DNA from: Alteromonadaceae bacterium
Lineage (GTDB): Bacteria; Pseudomonadota; Gammaproteobacteria; Enterobacterales; Alteromonadaceae
Direction of reading: 5' to 3'
Assembly (NCBI GenBank): GCA_027013165.1
Contig: JALUXV010000486.1
Span: forward strand, 1-38,087
Length of the DNA stretch: 38,087 bases
Under the pieces are notes generated by a model. The model saw only the letters and a list, made by a program, of their open reading frames with translations. It was not told the origin of the DNA and did not search any database. Position numbers and translations under genes: made by a program. Positions 1 through 8,525 of this stretch are shown here, one piece after another; the stretch's first letter is position 1, and the number at the start of each line of letters is the position of its first letter.

Positions 1-1192
1 TGTCGTGTAAACGCACCCGCTGGCATAATGCAGAGAAGTTTATCAAAACAGCGACTTTACTCGCATCATCTTGTCGAACAAAACTGATCACTTGATTCAT
101 TTTAGAATTTGGAACGTGAATCATCCTTGCACCGAAATCACCATTCCATAAGGCTGAAGTGCGTTTTTTTAACGCAATCAATTCTTGATATAGCGTACCA
201 ATAGAATGACGTTTCCACTCAATGCAGTCTTTTTCAAAAAAAGCTAACCGCTTAGATTCGCCCGCTTCTTGAGAATTGTAAATCAGTGGCATTCCCTCAC
301 CCATGACAGACAAAACAATCGCCGCTTCCAGACCTTCACCAAATTGTTCATGCTGAGTACCATCCCATGCATTTTTGTCATGATTACTCACAAAGGTCAT
401 TCTATACGCATCAGCAGGCCATGAACGCTCGTTCCATGAGTAATATTTTCTCAACCTATCAAGTGAGCACTTCCCTTGCGTGACTTCATGTACCGTCTCA
501 TTCCAAGACCATGCATAGGTCATGTTAAAGCCAGCGCTGTGTAGGTCACGATTTTCCCATTCGGCTAACATGAATATTGGCTTTATCTCACGCAATGCAT
601 CACAGGCTTGCTGCCAAAAATCATTCGGTACATAGCCCGCCACATCGCAGCGAAAACCATCTACGTCGAAGTTTTCGACCCAGTATTTCATTGCGTTAAT
701 CATGTAAGTTCGCAGCTCAGGCACACTGTAATCAAACTCAATAATATCTGACCAATCCCACCAGGGTGATGGTCGAAAGTTACCGTGATGATCTTTGGCA
801 TACCATTCGGGGTGAAGATCTACGAGTTCGTTATCCCAAGCGCTGTGGTTTGGCACCCAGTCGAGGATAATCTTAAGATCCATACTGTGGGCAGCGGAAA
901 TGAGTGTTCTGAGATCGCTTTCTGTGCCGAACTCGCTATTGATACGGTAATAGTCTTTGACCGAATAAGGGCTGCCCAAGGTACCTTTACGATGTTTTTC
1001 ACCAATGGGATGTACGGGCATAAGCCACACAATATCGGCACCTAAAGATTTGATGTGGTTCAACTTTTTGGTGACTTGCTCAAAGGTACCTTGAGGTGAA
1101 AACTGGCGGGTATTTACCTGATAAATAACGGCGTTTTTTGACCATTCAGGCTGTTTTTGCGCGCGCACATTATCCATTGAACACTCATTCAT
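1..1192 (-). CDS. GH13 alpha-amylase family glycosidase, partial (3' end beyond the window)
   Basis: Reading the minus strand from the ATG at 1192 gives an uninterrupted frame of about 397 codons that leaves the window at base 1. The N-terminal (beta/alpha)8 barrel of glycoside hydrolase family 13 is clear: DWVPNHS at residues 111-117 (region I), GFRCDVA with the nucleophile Asp183, LAEWEN with the proton donor Glu211, and FVSNHDKN with the transition-state Asp272. There is no signal peptide, so it probably acts in the cytoplasm on imported malto-oligosaccharides or glycogen-like glucans. The exact specificity (amylase, glucanotransferase or trehalose-type) cannot be read from this part. It lies 20 bp downstream of the TauE/SafE gene on the same strand, so the two may be co-transcribed. 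A weak AGAGG precedes the start. The family call is firm; the substrate is open. Confidence 0.9.
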   Translation of the reverse strand, partial: MNECSMDNVRAQKQPEWSKNAVIYQVNTRQFSPQGTFEQVTKKLNHIKSLGADIVWLMPVHPIGEKHRKGTLGSPYSVKDYYRINSEFGTESDLRTLISAAHSMDLKIILDWVPNHSAWDNELVDLHPEWYAKDHHGNFRPSPWWDWSDIIEFDYSVPELRTYMINAMKYWVENFDVDGFRCDVAGYVPNDFWQQACDALREIKPIFMLAEWENRDLHSAGFNMTYAWSWNETVHEVTQGKCSLDRLRKYYSWNERSWPADAYRMTFVSNHDKNAWDGTQHEQFGEGLEAAIVLSVMGEGMPLIYNSQEAGESKRLAFFEKDCIEWKRHSIGTLYQELIALKKRTSALWNGDFGARMIHVPNSKMNQVISFVRQDDASKVAVLINFSALCQRVRLHD

Positions 1193-1212
1193 AACAGCCT
1201 CTCGTTACATTG

Positions 1213-2121
1213 TTAGAACACGGGCAACCCTGCAACACCTAACACCAAAACCCACGCGCCGAAGAATATTTTTAATTTTTGCGGTGAAAACGCCAGCACT
1301 ACATATTTAGCTAACATTCCGCCCATAATAGCACCCGCTCCAGCAAATAGAACTACCGGCCAAATCACAGCTTCAGTCACCGTAATGTGGTACACAATGG
1401 CGCACCAAACTGACAATGCAGATAAGATAACGGCCGATGCAATTGCCATAGTAATATTAAAACCACGAATGATTAAATACACAGCCACTAACTCACCCAC
1501 TCCCACTGAGAGCCATGCGGTAATGATGCCCCCCACAAAGCCAATAACGGGTAAGCACAGCGTGTCTAATCGAATAAAACTATAGCGATAGGTCTTGTTT
1601 CCCATTAAAGGAATAGAGGCGAAAATCGCAATGGCGAGAAATATAGAAAAGATACCAAACCCTATGTGCAGCTCCGCTACACCACCTTGCAGCCAAGCCA
1701 GCAGAGAAAAATACTGGGGTCCAAACTGGGCAACCAATAAACCCAATGCAGAAAATGGTAAAGTTAGCCTCAAGCTAGGAACCACAGGGTACCACTCTGG
1801 ATCAGAGGGATGATTTTGCTGTTTGTATCGCCACCAAGTAATAGCCCCTGCTGTCATACCGCAACATTGAATAGCAAAACTGGTGGCAACAATGCTGGTT
1901 GCATCAAAAGCTAAGTAATTAAAGAAGGGAACAAAAACAACACCGCCACCGGCGCCTGTGGCGTTTGCGAAGACTGCGCCGACAATACCCAATACAGTAA
2001 AAAGCCCGTAATCTGTAATCAGCGAGACAGCGTTTTGTTGAACCGCAACTGTACATAGCCACATACTGAGCAACAACGCTCTTATCGGGTGGGCTAAGAC
2101 CAGATTAACAACACGACGCAA
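1213..2121 (-). CDS. TauE/SafE family sulfite exporter-like membrane protein
   Basis: This is a very hydrophobic protein of about 302 residues with roughly eight predicted membrane segments. Near residues 48-66 it has the glycine-rich GAVFANATGAGGGVVFVP stretch typical of the first TauE/SafE (former DUF81) repeat. A second half-repeat follows around GFVGGIITAWLSVGVGEL. Family members export sulfite, sulfoacetate or related small organic anions across the inner membrane; the substrate here is unknown. The open frame extends to a GTG at 2133, but GGAGG lies just inside that extension and ends 5 nt before a TTG at 2121, so 2121 is preferred. The next gene downstream is the GH13 enzyme. No functional link between the two is evident beyond a possible shared transcript. 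Confidence 0.85.
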   Translation of the reverse strand: MRRVVNLVLAHPIRALLLSMWLCTVAVQQNAVSLITDYGLFTVLGIVGAVFANATGAGGGVVFVPFFNYLAFDATSIVATSFAIQCCGMTAGAITWWRYKQQNHPSDPEWYPVVPSLRLTLPFSALGLLVAQFGPQYFSLLAWLQGGVAELHIGFGIFSIFLAIAIFASIPLMGNKTYRYSFIRLDTLCLPVIGFVGGIITAWLSVGVGELVAVYLIIRGFNITMAIASAVILSALSVWCAIVYHITVTEAVIWPVVLFAGAGAIMGGMLAKYVVLAFSPQKLKIFFGAWVLVLGVAGLPVF

Positions 2122-2273
2122 ACGAACCTCCACACAATTAATTTACATTTTGAGGCACTTTGCCAGACGACGGCAAAAATACAATCTTTTAAATAATAAT
2201 TTTACGAAACCTTTGTTTTCCAACAATGTTCTAGTTAGAGTAATTGCCCCATACTCTTATTAAGTTATAAAAA

Positions 2274-3134
2274 ATGAAAAGGATCTTCTTGCTAGTCGCC
2301 ACCTTGATAGTTGTGGCTCCTACGTATTCTGCATCGGTGTGGAAAGTATCTAAAGGAGACAGCGCAATATTCGTCGGCGGTACACTTCACCTGCTCAGTG
2401 AAGGTGATTATCCACTGCCAGCCCCCTATGAAATCGCTTTTGATAAGGCATCAAGTATTGTTCTTGAGACCGACCTCGACGCCGTTAACTCGCCGGCATT
2501 TTCTCAGCAATTGCTCCAGCAATTAAGTTACTCTGACGGTTCAACGATACAGTCACATCTATCGGAAGACACATACAGTGCACTAGCGAGCCATTTTGCA
2601 TCGAGAGGCTGGCCAATAGAAAGTGTAAAGTTATTTAAACCGCAGCTTGTTTCGCTTAGTTTGACGATTGGTGAGCTACAGCGCTTAGGACTAACTCTTG
2701 AGGGCGTTGATGCTCACTATGCACAAAAAGCAAAAGATGCAGACAAGACACTGGCATGGTTGGAGTCGCCAGAGCAACAACTGGCATTCATTGTCGCCAT
2801 GGGTGAAGACGACCCTGATGGACTTATTCAGTACACCTTGGAAGACATTAAAACCCTGCCCGAAAACCTCTCTTTGATGAAAGAATATTGGTTCAATGGC
2901 GATTTAAAAGGCATGAGCACAGATATTTTGGATGTATTTGCCACGGACTATCCTGAAGTCTACAAGAGCATTCTAGTGGAAAGAAACCATAACTGGCTTC
3001 CCCACTTGATCAGCTTCTTTGAGTCTGATGAAGTGGAGTTTGTGCTAGTAGGTGCCCTTCATTTGCCAGGCAACGACGGTGTACTAGCCTTGCTTGAAGC
3101 ACAAGGCTACACCGTTGAGAAAGTAAAAGGCTAA
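2274..3134 (+). CDS. TraB/GumN family protein, secreted
   Basis: The 286-residue protein begins with a signal peptide (residues 1 to about 20, ending TYSA). It carries the family's two terminal signatures: GGTLHLL near residues 35-41, and a C-terminal VGALHLPGNDGVLALL block before the stop. ERNHNWLPHL around residues 241-250 is the usual conserved arginine/asparagine block between them. TraB/GumN/Tiki-like proteins are metal-dependent proteases or related folds. In bacteria they are periplasmic or lipoprotein-like, and most have no assigned function. The ATG at 2274 has only a weak ribosome site. The gene converges on the response regulator and their 3' ends overlap by 4 bp (3131-3134). The family is secure; the role is unknown. 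Confidence 0.85.
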   Translation: MKRIFLLVATLIVVAPTYSASVWKVSKGDSAIFVGGTLHLLSEGDYPLPAPYEIAFDKASSIVLETDLDAVNSPAFSQQLLQQLSYSDGSTIQSHLSEDTYSALASHFASRGWPIESVKLFKPQLVSLSLTIGELQRLGLTLEGVDAHYAQKAKDADKTLAWLESPEQQLAFIVAMGEDDPDGLIQYTLEDIKTLPENLSLMKEYWFNGDLKGMSTDILDVFATDYPEVYKSILVERNHNWLPHLISFFESDEVEFVLVGALHLPGNDGVLALLEAQGYTVEKVKG

Positions 3135-3799
3135 GCCAATACGTAGCGGTATCCCACACCATAAACAGCTTGTATGTACTCGTGCTGTGGTGATACCGAC
3201 TTTAGCTTTTTACGTAGGTTTTTAATATGAGTATCTACGGTTCTATCACTAACATCTCGATAGTCGCTATATATCGAATTAAGGATCTGCTCTCTTGTAA
3301 ACGCCTGATTGGGTCGCTTTTGCAAGAGTGCAATTAGCTCCAACTCGGCTTTTGTCAGCCCAATTTTTTCACCCTTGAATGACGCAGAGAATTCGTCTTT
3401 GTTAATGCTCAGTCCAAGCTCTGGCTCCGACCGGCCAAATCGCTTTAGAAAATTAGTCACTCTTAGCACCAACTCCGGCGCACTGAAAGGTTTGCTGATG
3501 TAATCGTCCGCCCTCAGCTCTAGCCCTTCTAACCTCTGCGATTCTTCTGCACAGGCCGTCAACATGAATATGGGTATATTTGAGAAACTGCGCAGGGCTT
3601 TACATACCTCTAATCCAGACATCCCGGGAAGCATAATATCCAATAAGATAAGGTCTACTGTTGTGCTAGACACAAAGTCTGTAACGGGTTCACCAGATTC
3701 TAGATGTGACGTTTCGAATCCCGCTTTGTGCAGAAAGTTTCTCACACTATCAGCTACGTCAACTTCGTCTTCAACAATCAAAATATGTTTTTTGTTCAT
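3131..3799 (-). CDS. OmpR/PhoB-family response regulator
   Basis: This 222-residue DNA-binding regulator has an N-terminal receiver domain with acidic residues Glu10-Asp11-Glu12, phospho-acceptor Asp54 in LILLDIMLPG, Thr81 and Lys103 in KPF. Its C-terminal winged helix (about residues 125-222) contains LTKAELELIALL, the DRTVDTHIKNLRKKL recognition helix and a GVGYRYVLA ending. It is the output partner of the histidine kinase directly upstream, whose TGA stop overlaps this ATG as ATGA, so the two are translationally coupled. OmpR-type regulators bind tandem direct repeats with about one helical turn spacing; such a repeat is present at 6062-6080, upstream of the divergent secreted-protein gene. 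The signal and full regulon are unknown. Confidence 0.95.
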   Translation of the reverse strand: MNKKHILIVEDEVDVADSVRNFLHKAGFETSHLESGEPVTDFVSSTTVDLILLDIMLPGMSGLEVCKALRSFSNIPIFMLTACAEESQRLEGLELRADDYISKPFSAPELVLRVTNFLKRFGRSEPELGLSINKDEFSASFKGEKIGLTKAELELIALLQKRPNQAFTREQILNSIYSDYRDVSDRTVDTHIKNLRKKLKSVSPQHEYIQAVYGVGYRYVLA

Positions 3800-5931
3800 T
3801 TATTACCGCCATTTATCGGTAGTGCTACTGACAACATAACGCCACCCAATTCGCTGCTGTCGATAGCAATAGTTCCTTTCTGAGCTTTTATAAGGTCGCT
3901 GCAAATCGATAAGCCTAAGCCACTTCCACCCAACTTACGGCTACGCGACTTGTCCACACGATACAAAGGGTCAAACACCCGACGTTGCTCATGAACACTA
4001 AGCCCTGGAGCGCTGTCCTCTACGCGAAAAAATAATCGATTTTCAGACTGCTTCACTTTAAGTCGAACCATACCAGGGGCACGGGTATAGCGACACGCAT
4101 TGCTAAACAAATTCGCCAAAACTTGTCTCACGCGAGCGGCATCGATGGTACCTTCGTCAGCTTCATTGAGTCTAATATCAATCACTGGACTTAATCCATA
4201 CTCAGCAGCAAGGCTAGACAACTCATCGCCTCGGCGTTCAAAAAACTCTTTCAATTTCACCTGCTCGAATTGAAGCTCTAGTTCACCTCTGTCATTTTGA
4301 GCTAGTAAAGATATGTCGTTTATCAAACTGTTAAAGCTATCTATTCGCTCGTTAAGTAACTTGTATATTCGTTTTGGATCATCCGCGATATTAAATTCAA
4401 GCTCTTGCATCTTTAATTTAAAAATCGTCAATGGTGTTCTGAGTTCATGTGAGATATCCGCGAAAAAGCGTTTTTTCTGCGTAATTAACTCGTTAGTTAA
4501 CGCATTTTCTCGCCTCAATGCCTTTCCTCTTTGCCATATCAATAATAAACACGCCGAAAGCACGACACTTACCACGACGAAAATAAACACCATCTGACGT
4601 ATGTGCTGCTGAGCACGCAACTTTTCATTTTCGTTTTCTATAGCTTGCTGAGTAAGAGCTTCCACTTCACGTTCCGCTTCATTAACTTTATACAGCTGTG
4701 CGTACTGTGCAATTAGGGTGTCTCGGTTATCTTTCTGATGATCGCGATATCGGCTGAACCACTCAGAAATAATGGCATTGGCCTGTGCATCTTTCCCCAA
4801 CTGGCGCTTTATTAAAAAAGCTAACGACAACGCCTCTTGCAGATCAAAAAATCTAAAATCATAAACATGATGATGGAATAAAGCATCAATGTACTGTTCT
4901 GCGTCACTCCATTTCTCCTGCTCTACAGCAACAAGCGCTCTGAAATAAAATGCACCCAAGGCAAGCTCAGATTGAACGTCATCAAGCAAAAGCTTCTCCA
5001 CCTTAAGCAGAACAGCATAAGCATTGTCGGTAGCTCCTTGCTTTATAAGTAGCTTAATCTCTTCGTAGTAGGCACTCAGTAATGGAGTTGCCAAGTTGAA
5101 TCGTTTCGCCACTGAAATAGCCTGAGATAAATACTCCGCCGCTAGGTCCAACGCTTGTTGATCGCCATACAAAATAGCCAGCCGCAGATGTCCTTCAAGA
5201 AAACTGAGGGGTGCGCTCTCTTCGGTAATTAAACTTAAACCATGTTGATAGTTTTGCTCGGCTTGTTTTACATCACCAATCAAGTAAAGCACTTCACCAA
5301 TATTCATAATAGTATTGGCTTCATGCACCTTACTTCCCGATTCAGCATAGTAGGGCAATGCCCGCTGAAAGTAGGATAGCGCATCTTCTAAATTGCCTAG
5401 CTTCTGATAAATAATACCCATGTTGTTGTAGGCTGCCGCCAAACCACTAATATCCTCGGCATCAATATAGGCTCGCTCCAGTTGATTGTAGCTATCAAGT
5501 GCTAGCACCAGCTTGTTATCTAGTTGATAAAGCAACGCTTGATTAAATAAGTTAAGTGCCAACCCTTGCGCAGAGTTTGCTCTACGTGCCGCTTCAAGTC
5601 CTTTGTTTATGAGATGCTCGGCATGATCCAGCTCTCCTCGCTCCAAATAGATTTTAGTCGCGTACCCAAGTAACTGTGACTCAAGAAATGGTTCTTCAAT
5701 AGATTCAAGCAACTCAAATCCAAGGTCTGCATATTCTAGCGACGCATCAGGCTCGCTTCTTCTGTGGGTTTTAATAAATTGGATAATTGTGGCCAAACGC
5801 TGAACCCGTGATAGCGATGTGTCGAGAATTTGCGTTCGTAATACCTCGCTCTCAAGGGGGGTTACTTGCTGAGCGGTCAACTCACCGCTAAAAAGCGTAG
5901 TACACAGCAGAAGTAAAAACACACGATACAT
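3796..5931 (-). CDS. Sensor histidine kinase with periplasmic TPR-repeat sensor
   Basis: The protein has about 711 residues from the ATG at 5931. A TTG two codons upstream is also in frame but less likely. A signal peptide (about 1-21) precedes a long helical region (about 85-430) with tetratricopeptide repeats, for example NNMGIIYQKLGNLEDALSYF. One membrane segment follows (about 446-466), then a HisKA domain with SHELRTP (phospho-acceptor His495). The HATPase domain has the N box NLFSNACRY (Asn611), a slightly divergent G1 box DSAPGL (Asp639) and G2 GGSGLGL (668-674). The export signal and single later membrane segment place the TPR domain in the periplasm, where it probably senses a protein or peptide partner. 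It is the first gene of a two-gene operon with the OmpR-type regulator (4-bp overlap). Confidence 0.94.
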   Translation of the reverse strand: MYRVFLLLLCTTLFSGELTAQQVTPLESEVLRTQILDTSLSRVQRLATIIQFIKTHRRSEPDASLEYADLGFELLESIEEPFLESQLLGYATKIYLERGELDHAEHLINKGLEAARRANSAQGLALNLFNQALLYQLDNKLVLALDSYNQLERAYIDAEDISGLAAAYNNMGIIYQKLGNLEDALSYFQRALPYYAESGSKVHEANTIMNIGEVLYLIGDVKQAEQNYQHGLSLITEESAPLSFLEGHLRLAILYGDQQALDLAAEYLSQAISVAKRFNLATPLLSAYYEEIKLLIKQGATDNAYAVLLKVEKLLLDDVQSELALGAFYFRALVAVEQEKWSDAEQYIDALFHHHVYDFRFFDLQEALSLAFLIKRQLGKDAQANAIISEWFSRYRDHQKDNRDTLIAQYAQLYKVNEAEREVEALTQQAIENENEKLRAQQHIRQMVFIFVVVSVVLSACLLLIWQRGKALRRENALTNELITQKKRFFADISHELRTPLTIFKLKMQELEFNIADDPKRIYKLLNERIDSFNSLINDISLLAQNDRGELELQFEQVKLKEFFERRGDELSSLAAEYGLSPVIDIRLNEADEGTIDAARVRQVLANLFSNACRYTRAPGMVRLKVKQSENRLFFRVEDSAPGLSVHEQRRVFDPLYRVDKSRSRKLGGSGLGLSICSDLIKAQKGTIAIDSSELGGVMLSVALPINGGNK

Positions 5932-6061
5932 GAACAAACAACCTTATAGGCCTTACAAACCTGCATTAACGAGAGTTTGCGTAATACCTTTAAAAAATTA
6001 TGACTCAATGATAATCACAAAAAAACCTTGGAAACTATGAAAATTTGGCTTTTTTAAACAC

Positions 6062-6080
6062 CTCACAATTTACTCACAAT
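6062..6080 (+). promoter_or_regulatory. Direct repeat CTCACAAT-N3-CTCACAAT, candidate response-regulator site
   Basis: CTCACAAT occurs at 6062-6069 and again at 6073-6080, an exact 11-bp period. That geometry is the one used by OmpR/PhoB-family winged-helix dimers. The repeat lies between the divergent kinase-regulator operon and the secreted-protein gene, so self-control and control of that gene are both plausible. The assignment is inferred from spacing and location only. Confidence 0.4.
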
Positions 6081-6106
6081 TGCCTGCGATACTACGCCTG
6101 TAGATG

Positions 6107-6137
6107 CATTACTCACTGAAAACTCCCATGAGTAATG
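6107..6137. repeat. 9-bp inverted repeat in the leader of the PEP-CTERM-like gene
   Basis: CATTACTCA (6107-6115) and TGAGTAATG (6129-6137) are perfect reverse complements separated by 13 bases. They lie about 54 bases upstream of the chosen start at 6191. It could be an operator or an RNA hairpin in the 5' untranslated region; there is no U-run, so it is unlikely to be a terminator. Confidence 0.4.
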
Positions 6138-6190
6138 ACAAAACCCAATAACCAATTTTCAAATTTATTTATGCTTTGTCATCGAGAGAT

Positions 6191-6865
6191 ATGATTGTGA
6201 GAAGCTATCGTTTAACAACAACCATACTAATAATCATGTGCCTGATAAGTCAGTCTGCTCAAGCGGGCTATATTCTATTTACAGATAGAGAGGCCTTCGA
6301 AAGCGCAGTAAGTGGAGAACTGGACTTTGACGGTTTTAACGACAGTGCTCTCACAGTCATATCAATCGATACTACCTCTGGCTTTAAGCGCTACAGAACT
6401 ACAACTAGTCACGTAAGTGAAGGGACCAAAGCTTTGTCTTTAAGAGAGCGAGATACTCTTACTGTTACCTTTAACCACGAAGTATTTGCTATCGGATTTG
6501 ATGTTAATGAACTCAATTCAACAAGCTTGGACTATATCGACAGTGCCGGTCACGAAATACTTCAGGCGTTTCAGGTCACTAGTGTTTGGAACGAAAGTAC
6601 CTTCTTCGGTATCATCAGCGACACCGCCATTACATCATTTTCATTGGTGGGTAATGGTGATTTAAGTAACAACTCTACCTACGGGCTTGATGCGCTGTCT
6701 TACACCGCAATTAACGAAGTATCCTCTCCGAATATGCAAGCTCTAGTGGTCACCATTGTCTTTATTGTTTTGCTATTTGGTTCAATCACCAGCCATAGAG
6801 TCAGGCTCAAAAAAGGACCGACAGTGAAAGTAGGTAAAGTTTACAAGAATAAAATAGGTGAATGA
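6191..6865 (+). CDS. Secreted protein with divergent PEP-CTERM-like C-terminal anchor
   Basis: The product has 224 residues from the ATG at 6191, which is preceded by GAGAG. A TTG at 6176 is in frame but lacks a ribosome site. There is a signal peptide (about 1-25, ending AQA), then a beta-rich domain that closes with a STYGLDALSYTAI-type strand, as in many PEP-CTERM proteins. The tail has a short VSSPN motif, a hydrophobic segment (about 181-200) and a basic stretch. This tripartite plan resembles exosortase-sorted proteins, but the usual Pro-Glu-Pro is not conserved and a basic extension of about 20 residues follows. It may be a degenerate sorting signal or an ordinary C-terminal membrane anchor. 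It is divergent from the kinase-regulator operon and may be under its control. The molecular function is unknown. Confidence 0.6.
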   Translation: MIVRSYRLTTTILIIMCLISQSAQAGYILFTDREAFESAVSGELDFDGFNDSALTVISIDTTSGFKRYRTTTSHVSEGTKALSLRERDTLTVTFNHEVFAIGFDVNELNSTSLDYIDSAGHEILQAFQVTSVWNESTFFGIISDTAITSFSLVGNGDLSNNSTYGLDALSYTAINEVSSPNMQALVVTIVFIVLLFGSITSHRVRLKKGPTVKVGKVYKNKIGE

Positions 6866-6932
6866 CCAAGAACTCGGTTTTTACTTTGGTGCTACGAGCT
6901 AGTACATATGAACCACTAATGGAAACCCCATA

Positions 6933-7259
6933 TCATATGTAGATATCTAAGTGCTTTATTGACTTCGATTCAGCGGTATCCTCCTCTGAATCTGGGCTTT
7001 GCGGCTCATCTTTCGAAGGTTGTTTTTTCGCGTGCTGTGAGTTTTCTTCTTGTTTACTTCCCGTTCGCTCCTCCACACGCTTGTGTAATGCCCGCTGCGC
7101 GTCATCATCCACATGATGCACAGATTCATGTTGTTCTTTCTCGTCCTCGTTGAGCTGTTCCCCTCGTTTGCTTTTATCCACTTTTTTTAGGCGTTCATCT
7201 GGTTTAATTGTCGGCCTAGTGTTCCTCGGTAACACCGAGAACAACAAATCATTGCTCAT
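6933..7259 (-). CDS. Small highly charged hypothetical protein
   Basis: The 108-residue product is extremely hydrophilic (Glu, Asp, Lys, Ser, Gln and His rich), with no hydrophobic core, signal peptide or membrane segment. After about residue 20 it is probably disordered. The start at 7259 is chosen because a consensus GGAGG lies 5 nt upstream (AAATC spacer); a longer frame from 7271 would place that site inside the gene. The strong ribosome site supports real expression despite the low-complexity composition. It lies between the PEP-CTERM-like gene (convergent, 67 bp) and the his leader (divergent). I do not recognise a family. Confidence 0.6.
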   Translation of the reverse strand: MSNDLLFSVLPRNTRPTIKPDERLKKVDKSKRGEQLNEDEKEQHESVHHVDDDAQRALHKRVEERTGSKQEENSQHAKKQPSKDEPQSPDSEEDTAESKSIKHLDIYI

Positions 7260-7437
7260 GATTTCCTCCAAAAATCACTCCGATTATATTCAGGTCATCG
7301 GCGTTCATACCAAATTGTTTTAGCTTATATACTAAAATTTAGACGCTTTGGGCAAAAAGAGTTCAATTTCGCCTTGCAAAACCATAAGCAAAACGATACT
7401 GTTTTGCTCGTTCAAAAAACAGGTATTGTCTATCTAA
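7260..7437 (+). other. Intergenic region upstream of the his leader
   Basis: This stretch separates the divergent small-protein gene from the His leader peptide and must hold the his promoter. The best sigma-70-like match I see is TTGCAA (7374-7379) with GATACT (7395-7400), but its 15-bp spacer is short, so the call is weak. No coding potential or long repeat is seen. Confidence 0.3.
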
Positions 7438-7482
7438 ATGTTAAATTGCGCTGCGCTACACCGCCATCATCATAAAGCATAA
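7438..7482 (+). CDS. hisL: Histidine operon leader peptide
   Basis: This 14-codon ORF encodes MLNCAALHRHHHKA and ends in TAA. Four of seven consecutive codons (8-12 plus flank) are His: CAC CGC CAT CAT CAT. An in-frame TAA immediately precedes the ATG, fixing the start. It lies 131 bp upstream of hisG and just before a set of competing hairpins ending in a terminator, the standard arrangement for attenuation by charged tRNA-His. When His-tRNA is scarce, the ribosome stalls on the His codons and favours the antiterminator. CGCCAT within the His codons (7462-7467) is also complementary to ATGGCG at 7522-7527. The ribosome site is weak. Confidence 0.88.
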   Translation: MLNCAALHRHHHKA

Positions 7483-7582
7483 CCTTTCAGGTTCGTGCTG
7501 GAAGGTTATTGTTTCCTTCCAATGGCGCAGATGAAAAAATTCTCGACCCTCGGAAGGCAACTTCCGGGGGTTTTTCGTTTTT
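7481..7582 (+). promoter_or_regulatory. his operon transcription attenuator
   Basis: Ordered segments can form alternative pairs. AACCTTTC (7481-7488) pairs with GGAAGGTT (7500-7507). GGAAGG (7500-7505) can instead pair with CCTTCC (7515-7520), and CCTTCC can pair with GGAAGG at 7552-7557. That last pairing disrupts the terminal hairpin CCCTCGGAAG/CTTCCGGGGG (7547-7570), which is followed by a T-run. The layout matches the A-B/C-D/E-F against B-C/D-E scheme of enterobacterial his attenuators and responds to translation of hisL. Confidence 0.85.
7547..7582 (+). terminator. Rho-independent attenuator hairpin before hisG
   Basis: A 10-bp stem, CCCTCGGAAG with CTTCCGGGGG (one T-G wobble), has a GCAA loop. 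It is followed by TTTTTCGTTTTT. It lies 31 bp before the hisG ATG. Confidence 0.9.
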
Positions 7583-7613
7583 AGGCGCACAATAAAGTGT
7601 TAAGGAATTATCA

Positions 7614-8516
7614 ATGAGTAATAGCAACAGACTTAGAATTGCGATCCAAAAATCTGGACGCTTAAGTGATGACAGCATTGCCCTTCTTAAAGCAATCGGG
7701 ATTAAACTGAATATCCGCGACCGTTTGCTGATTGCTCACTCTACCAACGAAGAAATTGATTTGCTTCGCGTGCGTGACGACGACATTCCAGGTCTAGTAA
7801 TGGATGGTGTCGCCGACCTAGGTTTTATTGGTGAAAACGAACTAGAAGAAAAAATGCTGGAACGCAAAGCGGCGAACAAAGCATCTAGCTATGAAGTGTT
7901 GCGTCGCCTTGACTATGGCGGTTGCCGTTTGTCTATTGCCGTGCCCAACGAAATGGAATACACGGGTATTCAATCGCTTGAAGGCAAGCGTGTTGCTACC
8001 ACTTACCCGTACCTTCTTGAACGTTATTTTGAAGAGAAAAAGATCAACGCAAAAGCGGTAATGCTTACTGGTTCAGTAGAAGTTGCACCACGGGCCGGTG
8101 TGGCAGAAGCCATCTGTGATCTTGTTTCTACTGGTGCAACCCTTGAAGCCAATGGCCTTGTGGAAGAAGATGTTATTTTCCGTTCAAAAGCAGTGTTAAT
8201 TCAACGTGCCGACGGCGGTATGAGCGCTGAAAAGCAAGCCCTGATCAACCGCATGTTACCGCGTATTGATGGAGTGATGCTGGCGAAAGAAAGCAAGTAC
8301 ATTATGCTTCACGCGCCTAAGGCGTACCTAGAGCAAGTAAAAAGCCTGCTCCCCGGTGCAGAAAACCCAACAGTATTACCGCTAGCTGGCAATGAGGATA
8401 GCGTAGCGATACACGTAGTCAGTACTGAAGATCTGTTCTGGGAAACCATGGAAAAGCTAAAAGCCCTAGGTTGTAGCTCAATTCTTGTCATGCCAATTGA
8501 AAAAATGATGGGCTAA
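7614..8516 (+). CDS. hisG: ATP phosphoribosyltransferase
   Basis: HisG catalyses the first step of histidine synthesis, joining ATP and PRPP to give phosphoribosyl-ATP, and is the feedback-inhibited enzyme of the pathway. The 300-residue length is that of the long, hexameric form, which carries its own C-terminal regulatory domain and needs no HisZ. The PRPP-binding region [13 protein letters not shown] is at 165-177, and the N-terminal [10 protein letters not shown] block at 8-17. The ATG is preceded by AAGGA at a suitable distance. It is the first structural gene of the operon, behind the leader peptide and attenuator, and 9 bp before hisD. Confidence 0.97.
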   Translation: MSNSNRLRIAIQKSGRLSDDSIALLKAIGIKLNIRDRLLIAHSTNEEIDLLRVRDDDIPGLVMDGVADLGFIGENELEEKMLERKAANKASSYEVLRRLDYGGCRLSIAVPNEMEYTGIQSLEGKRVATTYPYLLERYFEEKKINAKAVMLTGSVEVAPRAGVAEAICDLVSTGATLEANGLVEEDVIFRSKAVLIQRADGGMSAEKQALINRMLPRIDGVMLAKESKYIMLHAPKAYLEQVKSLLPGAENPTVLPLAGNEDSVAIHVVSTEDLFWETMEKLKALGCSSILVMPIEKMMG

Positions 8517-8525
8517 GGACCGATT

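Noticed and set aside
785-1045. Plus-strand ORF of 86 codons
   Set aside because: It is the antisense shadow of the GH13 gene, whose minus-strand frame shows catalytic motifs and continues to the window edge.
6903-6941. Inverted repeat TACATATG ... CATATGTA
   Set aside because: Each arm is nearly palindromic on its own and the 23-bp centre is large; no T-run, so not supported as terminator or operator.
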